64,000 nt of DNA, taken from assembly GCF_000003815.2 (NCBI RefSeq), contig NC_049991.1, positions 9,154,764-9,218,763 of the forward strand, written 5' to 3'. The notes beneath the pieces are model-generated. The model was not told the origin of the DNA. It saw only the letters and a program-made list of their open reading frames with translations, and did not search any database. Below are positions 56,080 to 64,000 of the stretch, piece after piece (position 1 is the stretch's first letter; each line of letters begins with the position of its first letter). This DNA comes from Branchiostoma floridae. Its lineage: Eukaryota > Chordata > Leptocardii > Amphioxiformes > Branchiostomatidae. Position numbers and translations under genes: made by a program.

Positions 56080-56640
56080 AAAATCCCTCCCCCTCTTCCA
56101 CACACTACATGATAAGTTTCTTAGCTCAAAATGTCGTCTGAAAAATCCATCTCCACATAGTCTCCATTCTGTCAAATAGACTATACGCTTCCGGCCTTTA
56201 ATTCCTCACAAAATTTGCTGCAATTTTTGTGCAGAAGTGACCCGAAAAAAGCCTAACCTTAGAGAGATCAAGGCATTATCTATCAGAATGCCCAGTACGA
56301 AATGTTGACCATGAGAAGTCAAACGCCGAAACAGTGATATATGTATCCTACTTAGCCAGCGTAGTGTATCATCAATCAACGCGGTGCACTTGTTCCGAGT
56401 CATTCTATCGTCTGAGGGGGTGGGAGGGGGGCACGCTAAGAAGTCTATTTAGAACAGGTGGTCTCGTAATGCCTTGATCTCTCTAATGTGGGAGGCAAGG
56501 CTTTCTTTTTGGGTCACATCTGCACAAACTTTGCAGCAAATTGTGTGAGGAATTAGAGGCCGGAAGCGGGCAGTCTCTTTGACAGAATGTAGAGTGTGTG
56601 GAAAGGGATTTTTCGAAATTCAGGCGACATTTTGAGCTAA
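56080..56640. mobile_element. fold-back element with repeated GACATTTT.AGCTAAA motif
   Basis: 56120-56275 pairs with 56475-56635 in reverse (GCTTCCGGCCT.TAATTCCTC, AATTTGCTGCAA, TTAGAGAGATCAAGGCATTA). A third diverged copy of the outer part continues at about 56700-56780, so the right side is partly duplicated. Confidence 0.75.
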
Positions 56641-57213
56641 ATCCTGACAGAAATCACCACAAGGCATAACGCTTAGTTGCTATACACTGTGAGTGGAGGG
56701 GAAGAGGATTTTCAGACGACATTTTAGCTAAATTCTGACAGAAATTCTGTGCACAAAAAGACGTTATTGTGTAAGGCAGATCGGGCTTAGGGGTGTGTGT
56801 GTTGGTTCCGAAAAGGACATTTGAAATTCTGACTGAAATTGTGACAGAATTTGTCATAACGTTATGACAGTAAGACCGTTGTCAAGAAAAATTTTCTTAC
56901 TAAACTTGAGCGACAACTAGCCAAATCGTTCAAGTTCAAGTTCATTCATTTGCCTTGAAGAATCCAACGCAATCACAATGTAGCTTGAACCACATGCGGT
57001 GGGTAACGACGTGCTTGGAATAGAGCGCGCGAAAAAACATGATCCCACCCAACACTCCACTAGACATCATTTGCAGGAAGGGCAAACCTAATAAACCTGG
57101 ATTGCGTGGGCGTTCCTTTGATAGCGTACAAACCTGCAAGAAATCATTCGATATATCTGCAATAATTTTGGTCACGGAAAGAGGTGTTGGGTGGCAGGTA
57201 TGCAAATCTGCGT

Positions 57214-57313
57214 NNNNNNNNNNNNNNNNNNNNNNNNNNNNNNNNNNNNNNNNNNNNNNNNNNNNNNNNNNNNNNNNNNNNNNNNNNNNNNNNNNNNNNN
57301 NNNNNNNNNNNNN
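57214..57313. other. assembly gap (100 N)
   Basis: 100 N, flanked on the left by a short inverted pair (CACCCAACACT at about 57047 and GGTGTTGGGTGG at about 57182). Confidence 0.97.
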
Positions 57314-57755
57314 GAACAATGAAAGCTGATGACCCCACATTTATCATTTTATGGCTTTTCACCAGTTGCTTAGAATACTGGTCTTTACAGAAAACTACTT
57401 CCGGTAGAACCACTGAAGTTCATCATATCTCAAGCGTGTCTTTGCAAAACATTTAGTTTTAGAAGGGGTTCTCTGATAATTCTGAAAGTCACATATAAAA
57501 GACATAAAGTGCATCTGTCAAAATGTATACAAAACAAATGACTACGGCAATTAGTAGATAAAGGCAGACGCCCCATGCAGAAATATAGACTTGACAGAAT
57601 GTATAACCCACTATTAACGTTATAGTTCTTTCCTATTGCAAGGATGATATAGATCTACCATGGTGAACCTTGCCTATTGTCTTTCGAATTACAATGAGAA
57701 TGTGGCAAGGGCATCCCATGAGACGGGCCATAATTGCCTATATTTGATGTAGCAG

Positions 57756-57927
57756 TGGGCACCTGGAGGGACACTTGCAGCAAGATGCTACGGAAAGGAG
57801 AACTGTCGCTCCTCGGTGAGAAAAAGGGGCGCATCCTTCACCGTAAAGGTCTGGTGAACTACAACCACCTGCAGCTTCAGCTCGGCATGCTGGAGCAGGA
57901 GAAACGGAAGGCGGAGTTTCAGCTCAG
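57756..57927 (+). CDS. internal coding exon, probable coiled-coil protein
   Basis: A 172-base exon bounded by GATGTAGCAG (3' splice site) and CAG|GTAAGA (5' splice site). The open frame reads on through the acceptor but stops right after the donor. Codon third positions are G/C-biased, unlike the AT-rich surroundings. The peptide is basic and helical, with heptad-like leucines near its end (LQLQLGMLEQEKRKAEFQLR). I do not recognise the gene. No partner exon is evident within several kb on either side, so introns must be long or the neighbours lie in gaps. The alternative acceptor is three bases earlier (GTAG at 57752). Confidence 0.6.
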
Positions 57928-59626
57928 GTAAGAGCAATTCGGGGCTGTTCCAGGAACTCTTCGGTCAGAGGATCTGTGTATTAGTATATGGCGAGTCGGC
58001 TACATACAATAATACGCTGGTATGATTCTTATAAGTCATTCTCATGAAGATTTTTCTTTAAGTAAGCATGAAAGTTCGTCTGTGTTGATAGATGTCATAA
58101 AATTCATGTAACTTTTCACGGATTTTACTCAGAAGACTTGAACTGTTCAGTCGAGCGTGCAAGCTAAGTGTGTCTGGCAACTTGAAATCCCTTTGTGTTG
58201 AAATTTTAAGTTTAGGATTTGTTCGTAATGGTTGCGATTCTTCTCTCAGAAATCTAGAGAAATCCATAGTGTAACCGGTGTAACAGTTGGGTTCAAGCGC
58301 TGGGGCCTGAGTACATGTGTAAATAGTGTGTATTCTGAGGAACTTCGATACATGTATTCATGATCAGAGCTCTCATATAACGTCCTTGCATACACAGACA
58401 ATTGTAAGTGGTGGTGTGATGATTTGTGATTTCTTTAAATCTATGAAGTAAGACTTCACATAGGCAGTTCGGCTTGCTTTTGTTTTTTTAGGAACAATTA
58501 TGAATTTTCAAACTTTGACCCCCGTCAGAACATATCCAAACCTCTCCGTTCCAACAGCCAATGGAACCTTTTCCTTAATATGAGAGATTTCTAGATATCT
58601 GGGCAATACTGGGGACTTTTTGTTAAGGTAATTGAGATGACAAAGGGTGATTATTCGGTGGACTGATAAGCAGTTCTTGTGGCGCAAAAGGTAAGGAAAT
58701 AATTCTGTTATTGGCGTCAATGTTTCCACGACAGTAAGCTAGTGCGCATGTGCATAAATCACCGACTGACCAGACCTGTTTTTTTTTTTAATTGTGTCTG
58801 CCTTGGTGCTTTAGGGGCGCATCAACCCAAACGTAGCATCTACTATTATTACTAACATAATTCCACATACGTGTATGTATTTCCACTACCCTCAAATGAT
58901 AACTCCAAACAGATCTCCTACCTAACATCCTGTATAATGCACTCCTGGCGAGTATAGTGTGCATACCTAGGTGTGGGTGTGTGCTGAAATAGAAATCTCT
59001 CAATCACGCTGTTTTTTTTCAAAGTGGCGGATTTATAACCCGGCGGATAAAGGTAAATTTGCCGTCATTGCCTCCATGAAAAAGGTTACTGGCAGTTAGA
59101 TTTTTAGCATAAGAAAACTCAGGAACCAATCATGTATATGGATTGGTTTTAAATTTGGTGTGTTGGTAGGGTATGACGAAAACTGGAAATGATTAGATTG
59201 GTGGGGGCTTCACTAGGTACTGCAGCAGACGTCGACCTTCTGGTTTTGATACCTCATGTTTTGGGCATGCTATGGTTGCGATTTTGATGGTAGATAAGTG
59301 AGTTTGCGCTAGGAAAGAAGTAACATACGTTTGGGCCACCTAGCGGTAGTTCCTGAATTGCATGGCTGTTTTTGTCAAAACTTTCCAAAGAGCATAACCC
59401 AAGAAAGCATTTTCATGATTTTTATTATCTACTAAGGTAGCTTAGACAAAGATGTACAAACGATATGACAACAAATTCTTTTCAAAATGTTCCTTTTCTC
59501 ATAATGAATGTCTTTGTTGGATGTCAGTCATGAAATTGCACTCTTGTGCTGTTAGTCACGGAAAATTTGTATATATTGAAGATTTATCAGAAGTTCCGTT
59601 CTTTTTTCTAGATCGAAGCAGGACCA
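57928..59626. other. intron-like sequence, no further exon recognised
   Basis: If the exon before it is real this is intron. It includes a lone piece related to the MITE at 47.5 kb (about 59035-59060). Confidence 0.35.
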
Positions 59627-59726
59627 NNNNNNNNNNNNNNNNNNNNNNNNNNNNNNNNNNNNNNNNNNNNNNNNNNNNNNNNNNNNNNNNNNNNNNNNNN
59701 NNNNNNNNNNNNNNNNNNNNNNNNNN
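59627..59726. other. assembly gap (100 N)
   Basis: 100 N. No gene evidence on either side. Confidence 0.97.
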
Positions 59727-60038
59727 CGACACAAACACACCACCCCATACAAGTACCGTTTTCACTTACAAGAGGTTAACGGTGGTCACCGTGATGCAGT
59801 TAGAAGTGAGCTATGAGACGTCTCCTGTCTCCTGAGAGAGACCGGTAACCACTTACAAGTGGCTCAGAGAGACGAGTCTCCGTCTCTCCGTCTCCGTCCT
59901 GTACAATGATACCACGCACAGATACTCGCGAGACTTCGTTGACGGTACGAGATTTAGGGGCTCGGAAATTTTCAGGTATCTGAACCCCGGATTGTTGCCT
60001 CGTTTGACGGCCAGCAGCTGATCAAGTCGACCGATTCC

Positions 60039-60046
60039 ATGGCGAG
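60039..60046 (+). CDS. possible first coding exon start (ATGGCGAG|GTAAGC)
   Basis: ATG in fair context followed after 8 bases by a strong 5' splice site, inside the promoter-like region. Too short to identify; it would leave a phase-2 intron. Its 3' partner is not seen. Confidence 0.25.
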
Positions 60047-60202
60047 GTAAGCACCTTTTACTGATCATTTTGAAGTTAATAATCACTGCAACCCTCACTC
60101 GTTTGCCTTGTGAGTTTTTTTTGTGACAAAGTGTGCGCGCTTCGGCCAGGCGCACATAGAAACTTGCGGCATCTCACCTATGGACAATGGCGGCCATCTT
60201 GA

Positions 60203-60306
60203 ATCCAGTCAAACCTCACGAGATCACGCGAGATCTCGCGATTTTAGCCCCGAGATTCAGTCAAACCTCATGAGGTCACGCGAGATCTCGCGATTTTAGC
60301 CCCGAG
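60203..60306 (+). repeat. 52-bp tandem duplication carrying the CGCGAGATCTCGCG site
   Basis: ATTCAGTCAAACCTCA.GAG and GATCTCGCGATTTTAGCCCC occur twice at a spacing of 52 bases, so a candidate protein-binding palindrome has been duplicated. Confidence 0.9.
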
Positions 60307-60310
60307 ATTC

Positions 60311-61674
60311 AAGCAGATGCATGGTAGCAAGCATTACATACGCACCTGAATAAAGTTTTGTTTAGAATAGGGTAGTCTTTTTGTGTAAAAATACATTTGA
60401 AAATGGTTTGCTTGTTAATTTGACATTTTTTGTCTACTAATTTCCAAATAAAGGTGCAAATGTTAAGACCACTGACTGAGAACTGACTGTATTATATATA
60501 GTTAAGTAGAAAGTGCAACAATAATTGAGACTTTAAATATTTTGTCAAATATATTTATTATGACATGAATAAAAACACTGTACAGACGTTTCATTTAAGA
60601 AGTATGACTTTAGATACTTTAGTATAAGTTATTGAACCTATTGTCTACTTCATGGTGGTCCTATCCATGTGATCATAATAAAAGTCACTATAGAATAGTC
60701 TTTGTACACCAACAGTTACACAATAAAACAAATTGATAATCGTGAAACGTATCTAACAATCAGTAATGAATTGTTTCGGGTTGCTAATTTGGTGGCCATT
60801 GAAATAATATTGTAATAAAATGTATACAATAACATTTTATGGTGTATTTCCCTCATCAAAGGGGAAAAGGCTACAAGCATCAGAGCTAGACTATATGTTA
60901 TTAAGTTATCTTACAAATGCTGCACAAATGTGGCCTATAAATTATGATATATCATTTAGTAACATATTTTGAAACTGTTGAACTTTGTTCAGTTAAGCCA
61001 CATAGTTTTTTTTGGCTCAACAACAGAACCCTCATGCAGTGGTCAGGTAGACTGAGAGGATGCTACAGCAGGCATGGTACTACTACTAGTACTAGGGGCC
61101 AGCCAGTTCCCAGTTCTCTTCAACTTTCAGCTGCTCTTGGGAGTCCTGCCAGGATGACAAAAAAGAATGATTAATCTACTACTCAAAACAGTATTCTAAA
61201 AATACATGGCAACTTCTAACGTTACAGTTCAAGGAAGCTATTACATACTATACACATACTATGTAGAATGGGATGAGGCTATATAGTCTTCAGTCTTTTA
61301 TGGAAATCAGCAGAATAACTAACACAGAACCGTGAGGGAACTGAACATTTGTCGAGATGAATACATAATGAATTAAAAATATATGTATATATATATATTA
61401 TTGATATTATTAATATTAATAATAACCAAACAAGATGCAAAACTCTTCAGTTTTTCCCTTTGTTTAAAATCACCTATATACACATTCTTTTATTTAGAGC
61501 ATATTTATCAGCCCTGTCAGTCTCCTTTCCTCTATATACTACTTACTTGTTACTTGATAAGGTCTATATACATTTATTTATCACTTGCGGCTTTCCTGGC
61601 TAAGAAAGTTTTCATGTCTTCAGAGCATGCCAATCATAATGCTATGCAGGTATATAAGCTATACTAAGACATTA
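60311..61674. other. AT-rich, no gene recognised
   Basis: An AT-rich microsatellite-like run at 61380-61430. No exon supported. Confidence 0.35.
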
Positions 61675-61774
61675 NNNNNNNNNNNNNNNNNNNNNNNNNN
61701 NNNNNNNNNNNNNNNNNNNNNNNNNNNNNNNNNNNNNNNNNNNNNNNNNNNNNNNNNNNNNNNNNNNNNNNNNN
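61675..61774. other. assembly gap (100 N)
   Basis: 100 N. Confidence 0.97.
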
Positions 61775-62283
61775 GGGGCAGAGAGTTAAGGCGCACTTTT
61801 CATGCCAAAAATCCATGCATATTGCTCGCGTCTAAAATTTTACGGCCGCGTCTAGGAAAAGTTCCTATGTAATAACGCACCATGACGTGTCTGGAACCCA
61901 CACAAAAATCCGCTAGTTCCAGAAAAAATTATGCAGTTAATTACAGACTAATTACTCCAAGACATCCTTGAGATCATTAGTCATCACCTCATGGCCTTGT
62001 AAAATTTTCAAAAATTCATATCTCACCCGAAATTCGTCCTAGAAACCTCCGGTTTTTTGCATTCGGTAGGACGTCTTCTTCATTATTGAAAAAACAGCCA
62101 GTGCGCATGTCTAAAGCCCGCTCTCTTTCCCAGATCAGTCTGCAAGCTAGGCAAGGCATTAGTTCTACCGACCCTGGGGTCGAGATTTTCCCAGGTCACG
62201 TGGTACGATAATGAGCCAAGCTTTGCTCAGATCATCATCATCATATCCAAGATGGCGGCACCGGTTGTTCTATAGCAGGTTTC

Positions 62284-62690
62284 TATGTGAGGTGAAAGGT
62301 CACCATTAGAGACATGCGCAGACCCGGCAAAATGATGCCATAGAACCTGGTCTATTAAAAGTAAGTGTTAGAGGCCTTTTTCTTGGGAAATGTTGGCATT
62401 TTGGAGCTGAAAATCCCAGGTAAGGGTTCTGGCTATTTCATTTTGCGAAAAAAGTATGTTTTTAGCCATGTTTTTGGCTTCCTGGGCAGTATAGAATATG
62501 TGTTGTTTACATTGTTTTGATGCTGTCCTCCAAAGGTCAAAAGGTCATTAGGGTGCGTTTAGCTGCTTTCATGACCTTTGCACTGTTCGAAAATGCTTCA
62601 AATTTCGTAGACGGACAGTTTAGAAGCCATACTTTTCTGCCAATATGAGTTTTCCAACGACTAAACTTCAGGTAGGTGACTTTTGACAGC
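62284..62690 (+). repeat. interspersed repeat R2, longest copy, upstream of the nuclease gene
   Basis: Begins GGTGAAAGGTCACCATTA and ends near GTGACTTTTGACA. Those ends are loosely inverted (GTGAAAGGTCACC against GTCAAAAGTCACC reversed), so this may be a transposon of about 400 bases. Two other copies stand at 28318 and 29848. A CAAGATGGCGGC (YY1-type) site lies just upstream, at about 62250. Confidence 0.6.
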
Positions 62691-62925
62691 CTTTTTCTGA
62701 CATGTTATGAATGCTGTAGGTGCCTGCCGGCTATTGGTGATCTGTACCCTCCACTGTTTTGGGCTCGACCAATAAGGTTTGTTTTCCCCAACTTTTTGAT
62801 ATCTGACACCCCACATACAGTACAAGAAGACATCTGCAGACAGTTATAAGTCAGTTGAAGGTAATTTTATTCACAGTGTGCACGTTTTTCCCCTGCTTTC
62901 TACCTTGCTATCCCTTACATTCTGT

Positions 62926-63312
62926 ATGGATGATATACAAGCTTGGCGTCTAGAGTACAGGAGGAAAATTGAGTCAAACATCGAGCCTGATCCCTCTACA
63001 TCCTGCATATTGTGGACTGGTGGGAGAAAGAAAGACTGCCCTTACGGTGTTATAAACGTCTCGTGGTTTCCACGTTCCCCTCATTTCACGCGTCGACAGT
63101 TCTATGTTCATAGAGCAGCTTACATGGTGTATTCTGGTAGACTAGATCTACAACCTCTACATGTTAGCCATCTCTGTCACACTCCCCGCTGTCTGAACTT
63201 CCATCATCTGTCTTTGGAGAAACAGTCTGTCAATAACCAGAGAAAGGCATGCCGAAGGAAGCAGGAGTGTAACGGGCACGGAGACAACTTGCCAGTTTGT
63301 ATTTTTGAGTAG
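62926..63312 (+). CDS. I-PpoI-like His-Me finger (HNH-type) zinc nuclease, 128 aa
   Basis: The frame opens at 62878 without an ATG; the first ATG is 62926, so I start there. Seen, numbering from the 128-residue start: Cys27, HRAAYMVYSG at 62-71, HVSHLCHTPRC at 79-89, NFHHL at 91-95, VNN at 102-104, Cys109, Cys115, His118 and Cys125. The order and spacing of Cys/Cys/Cys/His, the catalytic His in VSHLC, the Asn in VNN, and the second Cys/Cys/His/Cys cluster match the zinc-binding His-Me finger family of the homing endonuclease I-PpoI, a metal-dependent enzyme that cuts double-stranded DNA. All expected ligands are present. The gene is intronless and converges on the transposase-like gene, with 31 bases between the stops, suggesting both belong to one mobile element. 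Alternatives: a domesticated nuclease, or a stray homing-endonuclease-like gene. Confidence 0.8.
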   Translation: MDDIQAWRLEYRRKIESNIEPDPSTSCILWTGGRKKDCPYGVINVSWFPRSPHFTRRQFYVHRAAYMVYSGRLDLQPLHVSHLCHTPRCLNFHHLSLEKQSVNNQRKACRRKQECNGHGDNLPVCIFE

Positions 63313-63343
63313 CCTAGGCAAGGTAAGACTAAAAAGTTCTGTC

Positions 63344-63994
63344 TTAGTCTGTGTCTGATGAGTAGTCAGTTGGAGATTCTTCTTCTGCACCACGGCTGTA
63401 TGAATGTTCCACTGCTGTCTTCTTCACTCCTTTACCTTTGCCTCTACCCTTAGCCCCACCCTTACGTCTACCTTTACCTTTAGACTGTCCTGTCATCACT
63501 GGTTTGCTTTTGTAAGTTCCTTGCTCTTTTCGTTCGTCATATGCGGCATATTTTTTCACAATCTTGGCTGCCAGTCTTATCTTGTTTTGCACTTCCATTT
63601 TGTACGACCGGTGATACTGTTTCTCTCTTTCCATTCCCTCTAATGCAGGAACAGCGGCCGAGTTCGGGGCAAGGGGAATATTCGCCGCGGCGCGTTTGAG
63701 GGCTATAGACATCCCTGTACCATTGTTTGAAGAGTGGATTGCAGCTGCTACTCTCCCCGCTAAGGTACGTGAACGAGTCACATTTTTTGCACAGGTCTTG
63801 CTGATTTGTCTGTTGACACTTTCCACCTTGTTTGTGTTCCTCCCCTTACGTGTCTTCTTCAAAGCTGTCTTCCCCAGCCGGACCTCCATAATTGTCTTAA
63901 GCAGTTGAAGGTCACCAGTGCCCGGGGTGATGTTACCCTTCGCCCTGTCAGGTATGGTTTTGAACGGCCATATAGATGGATGCCTGCATATCAA
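63344..63994 (-). CDS. transposase-like protein, C-terminal part, runs off the right edge
   Basis: The minus-strand frame is open to the edge with no convincing ATG, so the N-terminal part lies outside the window. Visible: GTGDLQLLKTIMEVRLGKTA, then NTNKVESVNRQISKT, KNVTRSRTLAGRVAAAIHSS, NNGTGMSI and a basic helix-rich stretch. The tail has KGKGRRKGGAKGRGKGKG and then acidic EEESPTDYSSDTD. The NTNKxExxNR...F/L-GR...H..NNG pattern is one I associate with the C-terminal part of Mutator-like or Kolobok-like transposase families in cnidarians and lancelets, but I cannot confirm which. No catalytic DDE segment is within view. It is convergent with the nuclease gene. Confidence 0.5.
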   Translation of the reverse strand: MICRHPSIWPFKTIPDRAKGNITPGTGDLQLLKTIMEVRLGKTALKKTRKGRNTNKVESVNRQISKTCAKNVTRSRTLAGRVAAAIHSSNNGTGMSIALKRAAANIPLAPNSAAVPALEGMEREKQYHRSYKMEVQNKIRLAAKIVKKYAAYDERKEQGTYKSKPVMTGQSKGKGRRKGGAKGRGKGKGVKKTAVEHSYSRGAEEESPTDYSSDTD

Positions 63995-64000
63995 CGAACC

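Larger units (their letters stand above)
59900..60310. promoter_or_regulatory. CpG-rich promoter-like region with CGCGAGA and YY1-type sites
   Basis: ACTCGCGAGA at about 59925, ATGGCGGCCATCTTG (YY1-type) at about 60188-60202, and two perfect CGCGAGATCTCGCG palindromes at 60227-60240 and 60279-60292. TCTCGCGAGA and YY1 motifs are common in animal housekeeping, often bidirectional, promoters. A short possible first coding exon lies within it at 60039-60046. Confidence 0.45.

Noticed and set aside
63157..63393. Minus-strand 78-codon frame over the nuclease gene
   Set aside because: Shadow of the nuclease gene, which has all family motifs.
1..64000. tRNA or rRNA genes
   Set aside because: Scanned by eye for the GGTTCRANTCC B-box and cloverleaf context; none convincing. 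A covariance-model scan would be decisive.

Overview
The window looks like a piece of a transposon-dense invertebrate animal nuclear genome. Genes are sparse, GT-AG type exon edges and AATAAA signals are present, there are six N runs (five of exactly 100 bases, one of 105), and most of the DNA is nested or palindromic mobile elements. A lancelet (Branchiostoma) is my best guess, because malacoherpesvirus-like sequences have been reported in that genus and the left end carries compact virus-like genes. That guess is inference; nothing here proves the species.

Positions 1-7300 hold a compact, intronless block of five ORFs that looks like an old copy of a large DNA virus. There is a convergent pair (30-941 + and 2274-1343 -), a cysteine-rich 579-residue protein overlapping by 31 bases a 182-residue protein whose poly(A) signal directly follows its stop, and a 465-residue RING-finger protein with CCAAT and TATA boxes. 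About 590 bases further on is an intact, intronless spastin (MIT plus AAA ATPase) ORF, best read as a retrogene.

Positions 10.5-18.4 kb are one repeat split by a 7.1-kb non-autonomous element with CACTG termini (EnSpm/CACTA-like). That element carries a reverse copy of the same repeat, a LINE tail and a 13-unit 56-bp minisatellite. A decayed LINE fragment (19.4-20.0 kb) and a very acidic, tandem-repeat protein on the minus strand (20.1-21.5 kb) follow. Positions 24.6-28.2 kb are a giant fold-back element. Positions 28.3-35.1 kb hold an interspersed repeat, a retro-inserted mRNA 3' end with poly(A) tail and 18-bp target duplication, and an APE-type LINE interrupted exactly at TTAA by a palindromic element with a THAP remnant (Kolobok/T2-like).

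Positions 35-59 kb are mostly repeats and small inverted-repeat elements, with one acidic 127-residue coding exon (44.3 kb), one internal coding exon (57.8 kb) and candidate promoters near 37.0 and 60.0 kb. The right end (62.9-64.0 kb) holds a convergent pair: an I-PpoI-like His-Me finger nuclease and the C-terminal part of a transposase-like protein that runs off the window. This pair is the most interesting candidate for a poorly described mobile system.
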